NCBI RefSeq assembly: GCF_001431665.1 | Contig: NZ_LLXV01000002.1 | Location: 1 to 38,368 of the forward strand | Reading direction: 5' to 3' | DNA from: Stenotrophomonas beteli | GTDB taxonomy: Bacteria > Pseudomonadota > Gammaproteobacteria > Xanthomonadales > Xanthomonadaceae | Length of the DNA stretch: 38,368 nt | Shown here: piece by piece, positions 8,280-17,286 of the stretch | Position numbering within the stretch: position 1 is the stretch's first letter | Layout of the letters: the number at the start of each line of letters is the position of its first letter | Made by a program: the position numbers and the translations under genes | Notes under the pieces: generated by a model | Databases searched by the model: none | Told to the model about the DNA's origin: nothing | What the model saw: the letters and a program-made list of their open reading frames with translations, nothing else

Positions 8280-9209
8280 ATGACCGCTGAAACGGCCGCC
8301 GAACTCCACACGATCATCGATCTGATCCGCTACGGCACCAGCCGTTTCAATGAAGCCGGGCTGACCTTCGGGCACAGCTACGACAACGCCCTGGACGAGG
8401 CCACCCAGCTGGTGCTGCACAGCCTGCACCTGCCGCACGACCTCGGCCCGGCCTACGGCCAGGCACGACTGCTGCAGGCCGAGAAGCTGCGCGTGCTGGA
8501 GCTGTTCCAGCGCCGCATCGACGAGCGCATCCCGGCCGCCTACCTGACCGGCGAGGCGTGGTTTGCCGGCCTGAGCTTCAAGAGCGATGCGCGCGCCCTG
8601 GTGCCGCGCTCGCCGATTGCCGAACTGATCGAATGCGGCTTCGAACCGTGGCTGGCCGGCCGTGACGTGCATCGCGCACTCGACCTGTGCACCGGCTCGG
8701 GCTGCATCGCCATCGCCATGGGCCACTACTACCCGAACTGGGAAGTGGATGGCGTGGACCTGAGTGATGACGCGCTGTCGCTGGCCGAAGAGAACAAGGA
8801 GCGCCTGCAGGCGCACAACGTCAGCCTGATCAAGTCCGATCTGTTCAGCGGCCTGACCGGCCGCCACTACGAGCTGATCGTCACCAACCCGCCCTACGTC
8901 ACCAACGACGAGACCGATGCCCTGCCGCAGGAATACTCCTACGAGCCGGAAATGGGCCTGCGTGCCGGTGATGATGGCCTGGACCTGGTGCTGAAGATCC
9001 TGCGCGACGCCCCGCTGCACCTGAGCGAAGACGGCCTGCTGATCTGCGAAGTGGGTGAATCCGAACAGCACCTGATCAAGCTGCTGCCGGAAGTCGACTT
9101 CTCCTGGATCGAGTTCAAGGTCGGCCAGATGGGCATCTTCGCAGTGGAGTGCCGCGAGCTGATCGCACACAGCGCACGCATCACCGAACTGGCGGCGCAG
9201 CGCCCGTGA
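8280..9209 (+). CDS. prmB: Ribosomal protein L3 N5-glutamine methyltransferase PrmB
   Basis: SAM-dependent methyltransferase that modifies a glutamine of 50S protein L3. From ATG 8280 it has 309 residues. A helical N-terminal domain (about 1-110) is followed by a Rossmann methyltransferase fold with [13 protein letters not shown] (SAM-binding loop) and NPPY at 203-206, the motif that binds the target glutamine. DDEATQ-type N-terminal segments ([16 protein letters not shown]) match PrmB rather than the release-factor enzyme PrmC. An upstream in-frame ATG at 8223 is rejected because a TATAAT element lies between the two starts and PrmB normally begins near 8280. The stop overlaps the aroC GTG start by 4 nt. 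Confidence 0.95.
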   Translation: MTAETAAELHTIIDLIRYGTSRFNEAGLTFGHSYDNALDEATQLVLHSLHLPHDLGPAYGQARLLQAEKLRVLELFQRRIDERIPAAYLTGEAWFAGLSFKSDARALVPRSPIAELIECGFEPWLAGRDVHRALDLCTGSGCIAIAMGHYYPNWEVDGVDLSDDALSLAEENKERLQAHNVSLIKSDLFSGLTGRHYELIVTNPPYVTNDETDALPQEYSYEPEMGLRAGDDGLDLVLKILRDAPLHLSEDGLLICEVGESEQHLIKLLPEVDFSWIEFKVGQMGIFAVECRELIAHSARITELAAQRP

Positions 9210-10309
9210 GCTCCAATTCGTTCGGCAAGCTGTTCACCGTCACCACGTTCGGCGAGTCGCACGGGCCGGCCATCGGCTGCGTGATCGATGGCTGCCCGCC
9301 GGGGCTGGCGCTGGATGCGGCCGAATTCACCCATGACCTGCAGCGACGTGCCACCGGCAAGAGCCGGCACACCTCGGCGCGGCGCGAGGCCGACGAGGTC
9401 GAGATCCTGTCCGGCGTGTACGAGGGACTGACCACCGGCACCCCGATCGCGCTGCTGATCCGCAACACCGACCAGCGCAGCAAGGACTACGCCAACATCG
9501 GCCAGCAGTTCCGCCCGGGCCATGCCGACTACAGCTACTGGCACAAGTACGGCATCCGCGACCCGCGCGGTGGCGGCCGCTCCTCGGCACGCGAAACCAC
9601 CATGCGCGTGGCCGCCGGCGTGGTCGCCAAGAAGTGGCTGGCAGAACGCTTCGGCGTCACCGTGCGGGGCTACCTGTCGCAGCTGGGCGAGATCCGTCCG
9701 GCCGGTTTCGACTGGTCGGCGGTGGAAGACAACCCGTTCTTCTGGCCGCACGCCGACCAGGTGCCGCAGCTGGAGGCGTACATGGATGCGCTGCGCAAGT
9801 CCGGAGATTCGGTCGGTGCGCGCGTGGACGTGGTCGCCGACAACGTGCCGCCGGGCTGGGGGGAGCCGATCTACGGCAAGCTCGATGGCGATCTCGCTGC
9901 TGCGTTGATGAGCATCAATGCAGTGAAGGGCGTGGAGATCGGTGATGGCTTTGCCAGCGCTGCGCAGAAGGGTACCGAGCATCGTGATCTGCTGACCCCG
10001 CAGGGCTTTGCCAGCAATCACGCCGGCGGCATCCTCGGCGGCATTTCCACCGGCCAGCCGGTGGTCGCCTCGATCGTCCTGAAGCCGACCTCCAGCCTGC
10101 GCCTGCCGGGCCCATCGCTGGATACGGCCGGCAACGTGGTCGAGGTGGTCACGACCGGTCGCCACGACCCCTGCGTCGGCATCCGCGCGACCCCCATCGC
10201 CGAGGCGATGATGGCGCTGGTGCTGATGGACCAGGCGCTGCGCCATCGCGCGCAGTGCGGCGATGTCGGCACGATCACCCCGCGCATTCCCGGGCACATC
10301 GATGGCTGA
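9206..10309 (+). CDS. aroC: Chorismate synthase
   Basis: Last enzyme of the shikimate pathway: anti-1,4-elimination of phosphate from EPSP to chorismate, using reduced FMN. The 367 residues show GESHGPAIG at the N-terminus, [15 protein letters not shown] (about 125-139) and [16 protein letters not shown] near the C-terminal third, all family signatures. The start is GTG 9206, inside the prmB stop codon (GTGA), giving the native [21 protein letters not shown]-terminus. The reading frame stays open upstream but that part lies over prmB. The downstream dehydrogenase starts 8 nt before the aroC stop, so three genes form an overlapping chain. Chorismate feeds the trp genes further along the window. 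Confidence 0.98.
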   Translation: MSSNSFGKLFTVTTFGESHGPAIGCVIDGCPPGLALDAAEFTHDLQRRATGKSRHTSARREADEVEILSGVYEGLTTGTPIALLIRNTDQRSKDYANIGQQFRPGHADYSYWHKYGIRDPRGGGRSSARETTMRVAAGVVAKKWLAERFGVTVRGYLSQLGEIRPAGFDWSAVEDNPFFWPHADQVPQLEAYMDALRKSGDSVGARVDVVADNVPPGWGEPIYGKLDGDLAAALMSINAVKGVEIGDGFASAAQKGTEHRDLLTPQGFASNHAGGILGGISTGQPVVASIVLKPTSSLRLPGPSLDTAGNVVEVVTTGRHDPCVGIRATPIAEAMMALVLMDQALRHRAQCGDVGTITPRIPGHIDG

Positions 10310-11339
10310 CACGCGGCCGACGGTGTGGGTGAGCCAGCCGCTGATCGAGGCGGCCATCGCGCCGCTGCGCGATCACGTGCAGCTGCGCGTCACCGACACC
10401 GTCACCGCCTGGTCGCCCGGCCAGATCGCCGAACAACTGGCCAGCGCCGAGGGCGCCATCATCACCCTCAACGAGCGCATCGGCGCAGCCCAGGTGGCCG
10501 ACGCCGCGCAGCTGCAGGTGATCGCCAATGTCGGGGTCGGCTACAACAACCTGGATGTCGACGCGCTCAGCGCCGCCGGCATCCTCGCCAGCAATACGCC
10601 GGATGTCCTGACCGAGACCACTGCCGATCTCGGCTTCGCGCTGCTGATGGCCACCGCGCGCCGCATCACCGAGTCCGAGCGCTGGCTGCGCGAGGGGCAG
10701 TGGCAGCAGTGGTCGTTCCAGGCCATGCTCGGTGCCGACATCCACGGCAGCACGCTGGGCATCCTCGGCATGGGCCGCATCGGCCAGGGCATCGCCCGCC
10801 GCGGCGCACACGGTTTCGGCATGAAGGTGCTGTACCACAACCGGTCGCAGCTGCCGGCCGCGACCGAAGCCGAACTGGGCGCCACCTATGTGGACCTGCA
10901 CACGCTGCTGGCGCAGTCCGATCACCTGCTGCTGGTGCTGCCGTACACGCCGGCCTCGCATCACATCATCGATGCAGCGGCGCTGGCGAAGATGAAGCCG
11001 TCGGCGACGCTGGTGAACATCGCCCGGGGTGGCCTGGTCGATGAGATCGCGCTGGCCGATGCGCTGGCCAACGGGCGGCTGGCCGCCGCCGGCCTGGATG
11101 TCTACGAAGGCGAGCCGAACGTGCGCCCGGAACTGCTGGCGCTGCGCAACGTGGTGCTGACCCCGCATATCGGCAGTGCCTCGCTGGCCACGCGCACGGC
11201 GATGGTGCAGTTGGCCGCGGACAACCTGCTGGCCGGGCTCGGCCTGGCCGGTGACACGGTGTGCATGCCGAGCGCGATCAACGCGGACGCCGCCATGGCG
11301 GCGCGCGTGGCACTGGGCAAAAAAACCGGGAAACGATAG
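10302..11339 (+). CDS. D-isomer 2-hydroxyacid dehydrogenase (NAD(P)H-dependent)
   Basis: A 345-residue D-2-hydroxyacid dehydrogenase, reducing a 2-keto acid such as glyoxylate, hydroxypyruvate or 2-ketogluconate. The NAD-binding domain has [16 protein letters not shown] (glycine-rich loop). The catalytic triad is present: R242 in [11 protein letters not shown]271 in YEGEP and H289 in TPHIGS. An HNRS motif after the second strand suggests NADP preference, as in GhrB-type reductases; this is inference. ATG 10302 overlaps the aroC stop by 8 nt; a longer frame from 10263 lies inside aroC and is rejected. The exact substrate cannot be read from sequence. A serine-pathway or erythronate-4-phosphate role is less likely. 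Confidence 0.88.
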   Translation: MADTRPTVWVSQPLIEAAIAPLRDHVQLRVTDTVTAWSPGQIAEQLASAEGAIITLNERIGAAQVADAAQLQVIANVGVGYNNLDVDALSAAGILASNTPDVLTETTADLGFALLMATARRITESERWLREGQWQQWSFQAMLGADIHGSTLGILGMGRIGQGIARRGAHGFGMKVLYHNRSQLPAATEAELGATYVDLHTLLAQSDHLLLVLPYTPASHHIIDAAALAKMKPSATLVNIARGGLVDEIALADALANGRLAAAGLDVYEGEPNVRPELLALRNVVLTPHIGSASLATRTAMVQLAADNLLAGLGLAGDTVCMPSAINADAAMAARVALGKKTGKR

Positions 11340-11373
11340 GGAACCTCCGCGCATCCCGCTTGAGGAGGTTCCC
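11339..11373 (+). promoter_or_regulatory. Hairpin in the asd leader
   Basis: GGGAACCTCC (11339-11348) pairs with GGAGGTTCCC (11364-11373) around 15 nt, directly after the dehydrogenase stop. There is no adjacent T-run. It could be a weak terminator, an mRNA end stabiliser or an attenuator in front of asd. Confidence 0.45.
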
Positions 11374-11430
11374 CGAACCCTGCTGTCGTGCGTGAATTTT
11401 CCCTTCCCCGTCTTTTGTGAGAGTTTCCCC

Positions 11431-12459
<1,029 letters not shown>

Positions 12460-12463
12460 TGGA

Positions 12464-12489
12464 GAGGCCGGGCAATGCCCGGCCTTTTC
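12464..12489 (+). terminator. Intrinsic terminator of asd
   Basis: GGCCGGGC (12466-12473) pairs with GCCCGGCC (12477-12484) around AAT, followed by TTTT. It begins just after the asd stop, a textbook rho-independent terminator. Confidence 0.85.
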
Positions 12490-12490
12490 T

Positions 12491-12547
12491 GTAGAGCCGA
12501 GCCCACGCCCGGCTCAGGCCATGCAGCCGAGCAGGGCTCGGCTCTAC
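12491..12547. repeat. SMAG-type GTAG repeat pair, inverted
   Basis: Two GTAG-headed arms face each other: 12491-12504 (GTAGAGCCGAGCCC) and its exact complement at 12534-12547. A smaller GCCCGGC-type stem lies inside. This is the usual dimeric form of SMAG elements and lies between the asd terminator and fimV. Confidence 0.85.
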
Positions 12548-12551
12548 ATGG

Positions 12552-12571
12552 GTGCGGACCCTGGTCCGCAC
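12552..12571. repeat. Small dyad upstream of fimV
   Basis: GTGCGGACC (12552-12560) and GGTCCGCAC (12563-12571) are inverted copies, 5 nt from the SMAG pair. It covers the place where a fimV -35 would lie and may be a third, headless repeat unit. Confidence 0.55.
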
Positions 12572-12575
12572 GCTT

Positions 12576-12581
12576 TATAGT
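12576..12581 (+). promoter_or_regulatory. Candidate -10 element of fimV, possible leaderless start
   Basis: TATAGT at 12576-12581 predicts initiation about 7 nt further on, at or next to the ATG at 12589. No ribosome-binding site is seen upstream of that ATG, so the mRNA may be leaderless. Confidence 0.4.
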
Positions 12582-12588
12582 GTCGCCC

Positions 12589-14604
12589 ATGAATAAACGG
12601 GCCAAGGGCGCGAAGCGTCCGCTCACCTATCTTTCCGCTGCGCTGCTGGCCCTGGCCAGCGGTTCGGCACTCGCCCTCGGTCTGGGCGACATCCGTGTCC
12701 TGTCCAAGCCCGGCCAGCCATTGCTGGCCGAGATCCCGGTGGTCTCGGCCGACCCGTCCGAGCTGGAGAACCTGCGCGTGGCGCTGGCCTCGCCGGTCAC
12801 CTTCGAACGGGTCGGGCTGAAGCGGCCCAGCGGGCTGGTCAGCGAGCTGCAGTTCGAGCTGACCCGCAACGCGCAGGGCAGAGCGGTGGTGCGGGTGACC
12901 TCGCAGGCGCCGGTCGAGACCCCGTCGTTGAGTTTCCTGATCGAGGCCGACTGGGGCCAGGGCCGGCTGGTGCGCGAGTATTCGGCGCTGGTTGACGCGC
13001 CGGCCAGTGCGCTGGCCGTTGCCGAACCGGAGATTGTTGCCCCGGCAGGTACCCTGTCCAACACCATCGCCCGTGAGCCGGCATCCATGCCGGCCACCCA
13101 GGCCGAACCGGACCGTGCAGCTGCCGCCCCGGTGGCACCGTCGCGCTCGGCACCGGCACCGGCACCGGCGCCGGTTGCGGCGGCGGCCGATGGCAGCCTC
13201 ACCGTGCAGCGCGGCCAGACACTGTCGCAGATCGCCGCTACGGTCGCGCGCGGCAACCAGGTCAGCCGCGACCGCGCGATGATTGCCCTGCTGCGCGCCA
13301 ATCCGGAGGCGTTCATCCGTGGCAACGTGAATCTGCTCAAGCAGGGCGCGGTGCTGCGGATGCCGGGTGCCGATGCATTGGCCGCGATCGATGCAGCCGA
13401 GGCCGCCGCACTGGTACGCGAGCACACCGCGCAGTGGCGCCAGGCGCGGACCGTTCCGCAGCCCGCCGCCACCGTTGCGGCGGTGGCCAAGGCAACCACG
13501 GCGAACGCTTCCTCCCCGGCTGCGGCCAATGGGGCACGACTTGAAATCGCCCCAGCGCTGGCCTCCGATGCCGCGCACGCGGGCACAACCACCGGCACCG
13601 GTGCCGGCAGCGAGGGTGACATGCTGGGCAACGAACAACTGCGCCAGGCCCGCGAGGACATTGCGACCCGCGATGCCGAGATTGGTGAGCTGAAGCAGCG
13701 CGTGGCCGATCTGGAAAAGCTGAAGGAACAGCAGCAGTCGCTGATCGCGATGAAGGACAACGACCTGGCCGCCGCACAACAGCGGCTGGCACAGGCACCG
13801 GAGTCGCGCGAGGTGGCCACCCCGTGGTACTGGCTGGGTCTGCCGGTGCTGCTGCTGGCAGCAGCCGCGGCCTGGCTGGTGCGCCGTCGCAAGCCGTCGC
13901 CGCTGCCGCCGCTGCGCGAAGAAGACGATGCCGCCGGCCTGGCCGCCGCGGTACCGGCGGGGGCGGCGCTGGATACCCTGGCCGAGCAGTCCTCCTGGTC
14001 GTCGGCGGTAGCCGACGCGGGCCGCCACGAGCCCGCGATGCCGGTCTGGGCGACCGAGGCCGGGGGGCAGGACGAGGGGGGCGGCGAACCTGTCGCCGGC
14101 AACGCTGCCGCGGCCGAATGGCAGGCACAGACGTTGCGCGATGACGACGTGGTGGAACTGCCCGCAGCGGTGGCCGACCTGCCGCACTGGGATGAGCCGG
14201 TGGCCACACAGGACGACGGGGTGACGGTTGCCTCCGAGCTGGAGGGACCGGACGCGCCGGCAGCTCCCGCCGAGGTGGCGGTACCGGACTACGCGCTGCA
14301 TGCCGAACAGCAACCGCAGTTCCGCGGCGTGTTCGACCTGCCGGACGAGGCTCCGGACAACGCGCATTCCAGCGGGGCACCGCATGACGTGCCGGCCGGG
14401 CCCGCGTACGAAGAGGCTGCCGCCACAGCGGCCAGTGAAGCCGGCTGGTCGCCCCGCGCCGGCCAGGAACGGCTGGAACTGGCCATCGCCTATCTCGACC
14501 TGGGCGATGCGCAGACCGCACGCATGCTGCTGCAGGAAGTGGCCGAAGGCGGCGACCTGCACTGCCAGCACCAGGCCCGCGAACTGCTGGCCCGCCTGCC
14601 GTGA
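12589..14604 (+). CDS. fimV: FimV-like pilus assembly / polar hub protein
   Basis: Inner-membrane protein with a periplasmic peptidoglycan-binding part and a cytoplasmic tail, needed in relatives for type IV pilus assembly and polar organisation. Visible order in 671 residues: signal sequence (1-30, ending near ALA-LGLGDI), FimV N-terminal domain (about 31-135, GDIRVLSKPGQPLLAEI), Ala/Pro linker, LysM-like domain (about 200-262, TVQRGQTLSQIA), coiled coil (about 350-405), one membrane span (413-434, followed by VRRRKP), acidic linker, and the C-terminal TPR-like FimV domain (627-671, AIAYLDLGDAQTARMLLQEV). It is shorter than the P. aeruginosa homologue, mainly in the acidic region. It lies between asd and truA as in Pseudomonas. 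ATG 12589 is chosen because the upstream frame runs through SMAG repeats. Confidence 0.92.
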   Translation: MNKRAKGAKRPLTYLSAALLALASGSALALGLGDIRVLSKPGQPLLAEIPVVSADPSELENLRVALASPVTFERVGLKRPSGLVSELQFELTRNAQGRAVVRVTSQAPVETPSLSFLIEADWGQGRLVREYSALVDAPASALAVAEPEIVAPAGTLSNTIAREPASMPATQAEPDRAAAAPVAPSRSAPAPAPAPVAAAADGSLTVQRGQTLSQIAATVARGNQVSRDRAMIALLRANPEAFIRGNVNLLKQGAVLRMPGADALAAIDAAEAAALVREHTAQWRQARTVPQPAATVAAVAKATTANASSPAAANGARLEIAPALASDAAHAGTTTGTGAGSEGDMLGNEQLRQAREDIATRDAEIGELKQRVADLEKLKEQQQSLIAMKDNDLAAAQQRLAQAPESREVATPWYWLGLPVLLLAAAAAWLVRRRKPSPLPPLREEDDAAGLAAAVPAGAALDTLAEQSSWSSAVADAGRHEPAMPVWATEAGGQDEGGGEPVAGNAAAAEWQAQTLRDDDVVELPAAVADLPHWDEPVATQDDGVTVASELEGPDAPAAPAEVAVPDYALHAEQQPQFRGVFDLPDEAPDNAHSSGAPHDVPAGPAYEEAAATAASEAGWSPRAGQERLELAIAYLDLGDAQTARMLLQEVAEGGDLHCQHQARELLARLP

Positions 14605-14630
14605 CCCATTCCCCCAACAAGGATCCTGCC

Positions 14631-14993
14631 ATGAGCCGCGAGCGCCGCATCGACTACGTTGAATTCGCCTCCCGTGATCCGGCGGCCAGCCGCGCCTTCT
14701 TCGAGAAGGTGTTCGGCTGGTCGTTCGTCGACTATGGCAGCGACTACACCGCCTTCGACGATGGGCGCCTGCAGGGCGGGTTCTTCCGTGGCCAGCCTGC
14801 GCAGGCCAGTGAACGTGGCGCGCCGCTGCTGGTGCTGTACGCCGACCAGCTGCTGCCGGTGCAGGCCGCAGTGAGCGCCGCCGGCGGCGAGATCGTGCGC
14901 GGGGTATTTTCCTTCCCCGGGGGCAGCCGGTTCCAGTTCGTCGAGCCCGGTGGCAACGAACTGGCGGTCTGGTCGGAACGCGATCCGGCCTGA
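14631..14993 (+). CDS. VOC family protein (glyoxalase/dioxygenase fold)
   Basis: A 120-residue single-domain protein with the vicinal-oxygen-chelate beta-alpha-beta-beta-beta fold. Family traits are YVEFASRDPAASRAFFEKVFGW at the N-terminus (split by the first strand-helix) and the terminal RFQFVEPGGNELAVW, in which the final Glu is the usual metal ligand. The substrate is unknown; relatives include glyoxalases, antibiotic-binding proteins and many uncharacterised members. ATG 14631 is chosen because AAGGA lies 7 nt upstream, whereas the GTG at 14601 overlaps the fimV stop and adds 10 residues that do not fit the fold. It lies between fimV and truA on the same strand and is probably co-transcribed. 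Confidence 0.85.
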   Translation: MSRERRIDYVEFASRDPAASRAFFEKVFGWSFVDYGSDYTAFDDGRLQGGFFRGQPAQASERGAPLLVLYADQLLPVQAAVSAAGGEIVRGVFSFPGGSRFQFVEPGGNELAVWSERDPA

Positions 14994-15025
14994 GCGCCGT
15001 CCCATCCGCAACATCGAGGTAGCAC

Positions 15026-15796
15026 ATGCGTTACGCGCTCGGCGTCGAATACGACGGCAGCGATTTCAGGGGGTGGCAGAACCTGGGGGAAGGTGGCCCC
15101 AGCGTGCAGGCCAGCCTTGAGCAGGCCCTGTCTTCGGTGGCCGATGCGCCGGTGCAGGTGGTCTGCGCCGGTCGCACCGATGCCGGTGTGCACGGCCAAT
15201 GCCAGGTCGTGCATTTCGATACCGGCGTGGTGCGTGATCCGCGCGCCTGGATGCTGGGCACCACCACCCGCCTGCCGCGTTCGATCGCAGTACGCTGGTG
15301 CGTGCCGGTGGCCGACGATTTCCACGCCCGCTTCTCGGCGCGTGCGCGCCGCTACCGCTATCGCCTGCTCAACCGCGAGGTGCGTCCGGCGCTGGATCGG
15401 CAGACCCTGAGCTGGGAGCGCCGGGCACTGGACGAAACCCTGATGCACGCCGCCGGCCAGGCCCTGCTCGGCGAGAACGACTTCAGCGCGTTCCGCTCGG
15501 TGCAGTGCCAGGCGCTGCACGCGCGCCGCGAGCTGCAGGCGCTGCAGGTCAGCCGCCACGGCGAGGTGATCGAGGTGGCCGTGCAGGGCAATGCATTCCT
15601 TCATCACATGGTCCGCAATATCGTCGGTTCGTTGATCCTGGTGGGCAGCGGCGAAAAACCGGTGGACTGGATCGCCGAACTGCTGGCCGGGCGCGACCGT
15701 ACCGTAGCCGGTCCCACTGCACCGCCACAGGGCCTGGTGTTCCTTGGGCCGCTGTACCCCGACAACTGGCATCTGCCCGCCGAGGTCACGCTATGA
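15026..15796 (+). CDS. truA: tRNA pseudouridine(38-40) synthase TruA
   Basis: Isomerises uridines 38-40 in the anticodon stem-loop of many tRNAs. It has 256 residues. Catalytic D52 lies in [12 protein letters not shown]; the N-terminal [10 protein letters not shown] and the [11 protein letters not shown] motif (about 193-203) complete the family signature. ATG 15026 has GAGG about 9 nt upstream. The stop overlaps trpF as ATGA, so the two are coupled. Confidence 0.97.
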   Translation: MRYALGVEYDGSDFRGWQNLGEGGPSVQASLEQALSSVADAPVQVVCAGRTDAGVHGQCQVVHFDTGVVRDPRAWMLGTTTRLPRSIAVRWCVPVADDFHARFSARARRYRYRLLNREVRPALDRQTLSWERRALDETLMHAAGQALLGENDFSAFRSVQCQALHARRELQALQVSRHGEVIEVAVQGNAFLHHMVRNIVGSLILVGSGEKPVDWIAELLAGRDRTVAGPTAPPQGLVFLGPLYPDNWHLPAEVTL

Positions 15797-16449
15797 GCCG
15801 CTCCTACTACCGCACGCGCATCAAGTTCTGTGGCATGACCCGTGCCGGCGACGTCCGCCTGGCCGGTGAGCTGGGCGTGGACGCGGTGGGTTTCATCTTC
15901 GCCCGTGAAAGCAGCCGCCGGGTCGCCCCGGCCGAGGCGCGCGCGATGCGCCAGGCGATCGCGCCGATGGTCGATGTGGTGGCCCTGTTCCGCAACAACA
16001 GCAAGGAAGAGGTGCGCGAGGTGCTGCGCACGGTGCGGCCGACCCTGCTGCAGTTCCACGGCGAGGAAGACGAGAGCTTCTGCCGCAGCTTCAACATGCC
16101 CTACCTGAAGGCGATTGCCATGGGCGGGCGCGAGGAGGTCAACGCGCGCACCCTGCAGCTGCGCTATCCCAGCGCGGCCGGCTTCCTGTTCGACAGCCAC
16201 GCCCCGGGTGGTGGTGGCGGTACCGGCGTGGCTTTCGACTGGGGCCGCATCCCGACCGGGCTGCACCGGCCGTTCCTGCTGGCCGGCGGGCTGAACCCCG
16301 AGAATGTCTACGATGCCGTGCTGGCCACGCTGCCGTGGGGCGTGGACGTCTCCAGCGGCATCGAGCTGGAGCCGGGCATCAAGGATGGCTACAGGATGCG
16401 TACCTTCGTTGAGGAAGTGCGCCGCGCGGACTGCGCGGTCCTGGAGTGA
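15793..16449 (+). CDS. trpF: N-(5'-phosphoribosyl)anthranilate isomerase
   Basis: Third step of tryptophan synthesis: Amadori rearrangement of PRA to CdRP. The 218-residue TIM barrel starts IKFCGMTR with catalytic C13. It has the phosphate-binding region [12 protein letters not shown] and the catalytic aspartate in VDVSSGIE near the C-terminus. ATG 15793 lies inside the truA stop; the reading frame is open further upstream but there it is only the truA shadow. The other trp genes in the window (trpB, trpA) lie 11 kb away, beyond the flotillin-TelA block. Confidence 0.96.
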   Translation: MSRSYYRTRIKFCGMTRAGDVRLAGELGVDAVGFIFARESSRRVAPAEARAMRQAIAPMVDVVALFRNNSKEEVREVLRTVRPTLLQFHGEEDESFCRSFNMPYLKAIAMGGREEVNARTLQLRYPSAAGFLFDSHAPGGGGGTGVAFDWGRIPTGLHRPFLLAGGLNPENVYDAVLATLPWGVDVSSGIELEPGIKDGYRMRTFVEEVRRADCAVLE

Positions 16450-16485
16450 TCGGCGTCACTTGTTCGTCCTGATCCTCGCGCGGAT

Positions 16486-16515
16486 TTGAGCCTGCACGCA
16501 TTCTTCACATAGGAT
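16486..16515 (+). promoter_or_regulatory. Candidate promoter of the YqiJ-flotillin-TelA operon
   Basis: TTGAGC (16486-16491) and TAGGAT (16510-16515) are separated by 18 nt, each matching the sigma-70 consensus at four of six positions. Transcription would start near 16522, giving a leader of about 93 nt. An alternative-sigma promoter cannot be excluded. Confidence 0.4.
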
Positions 16516-16555
16516 GGTCGCCAGCGCCTGCCATGAGGGCGGGCGCGAGGACGGA

Positions 16556-16576
16556 CGGGGCGTGCTGATCGCCCCG
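16556..16576 (+). promoter_or_regulatory. Leader hairpin before the YqiJ-like gene
   Basis: CGGGGCG (16556-16562) pairs with CGCCCCG (16570-16576) around 7 nt, within the transcribed leader predicted above. It ends about 25 nt before a good ribosome-binding site (AGGAAGG at 16602-16608). Confidence 0.35.
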
Positions 16577-16614
16577 AACGGGCCCCCGCCGCCCACAGCC
16601 CAGGAAGGCAAGCG

Positions 16615-17286
16615 ATGCAGGAATTCCTCACCGTTGTATTCGGATTCCCGACCCTGCCGTACAGCATCGTGCTGACGGTAGCGCTGGTTTATTGGGGCCT
16701 TGCTGCATTTGGCCTGGTAGATGACGGATTCGGCGACCTCGGCGCCGACGGTGCACTCGACGGCGGCAACGATCTCAGCGGCCTGTCGGCCCTGCTGCAG
16801 CGCTTCGGGCTGGGCGGCGTACCGGTCATGGTCGTGATCACCCTGCTGGGCTTCTTCGGCTGGGCCTTGACCTACTTCATCCATCTGTTCGTACTGTTGC
16901 CACTGCCCGACCAGCTGCGCTGGGGGGTGGGCGCGCTCGTGGCCATCCTCGCTCCACTGCCGGCGGTGCCGGTCACCGCGGCCCTGCTGCGGCCCATCCG
17001 CCGTTTCCTGCTGCGCCTGCGGCCGGTGGCCCAGGCCTCGCTGCTGGGGCGTACCGGCGTGGTCGCCTCACCGAGGGTGAACCTGCACAGCGGCCACGCC
17101 ACGGTCGATGACGGCGGTGCCGGATTGGTCCTGCAGGTTCGCAGCGACATCGAACTGCAGCGTGGCGAGCGCATCGTGCTGGTCGAGCACGTGGCCGAAA
17201 AGCACTATTACCGGGTGGTCCGCGCCGATGCGGTCGCCCTCGATTTCCAGGACAACCTGCTTCCGGGCAACAAGGAGAATCACTGA
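16615..17286 (+). CDS. YqiJ-like membrane protein with C-terminal OB fold
   Basis: A 223-residue inner-membrane protein resembling E. coli YqiJ, the partner encoded next to the flotillin YqiK. Three membrane segments are visible (about 10-30, 70-97 and 104-128), followed by basic RRFLLRLRP and a soluble C-terminal domain (about 143-215) starting LLGRTGVVASPRVN, consistent with an NfeD-like OB fold. NfeD/YqiJ proteins usually pair with flotillin- or stomatin-type SPFH proteins in membrane microdomains. ATG 16615 has AGGAAGG 6 nt upstream. The stop and the flotillin start overlap as TGATG, so the two proteins are made together. The specific job is unknown; a structural role in the flotillin complex is inferred from the partner. 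Confidence 0.85.
   Translation: MQEFLTVVFGFPTLPYSIVLTVALVYWGLAAFGLVDDGFGDLGADGALDGGNDLSGLSALLQRFGLGGVPVMVVITLLGFFGWALTYFIHLFVLLPLPDQLRWGVGALVAILAPLPAVPVTAALLRPIRRFLLRLRPVAQASLLGRTGVVASPRVNLHSGHATVDDGGAGLVLQVRSDIELQRGERIVLVEHVAEKHYYRVVRADAVALDFQDNLLPGNKENH

Noticed and set aside
11339..11373. Calling the asd leader hairpin a lysine riboswitch
   Set aside because: The leader is far too short and lacks the multi-helix structure of that riboswitch.
12544..15027. 827-codon minus-strand open frame opposite fimV
   Set aside because: High-GC shadow frame; the plus strand encodes a recognisable FimV, VOC protein and terminator.
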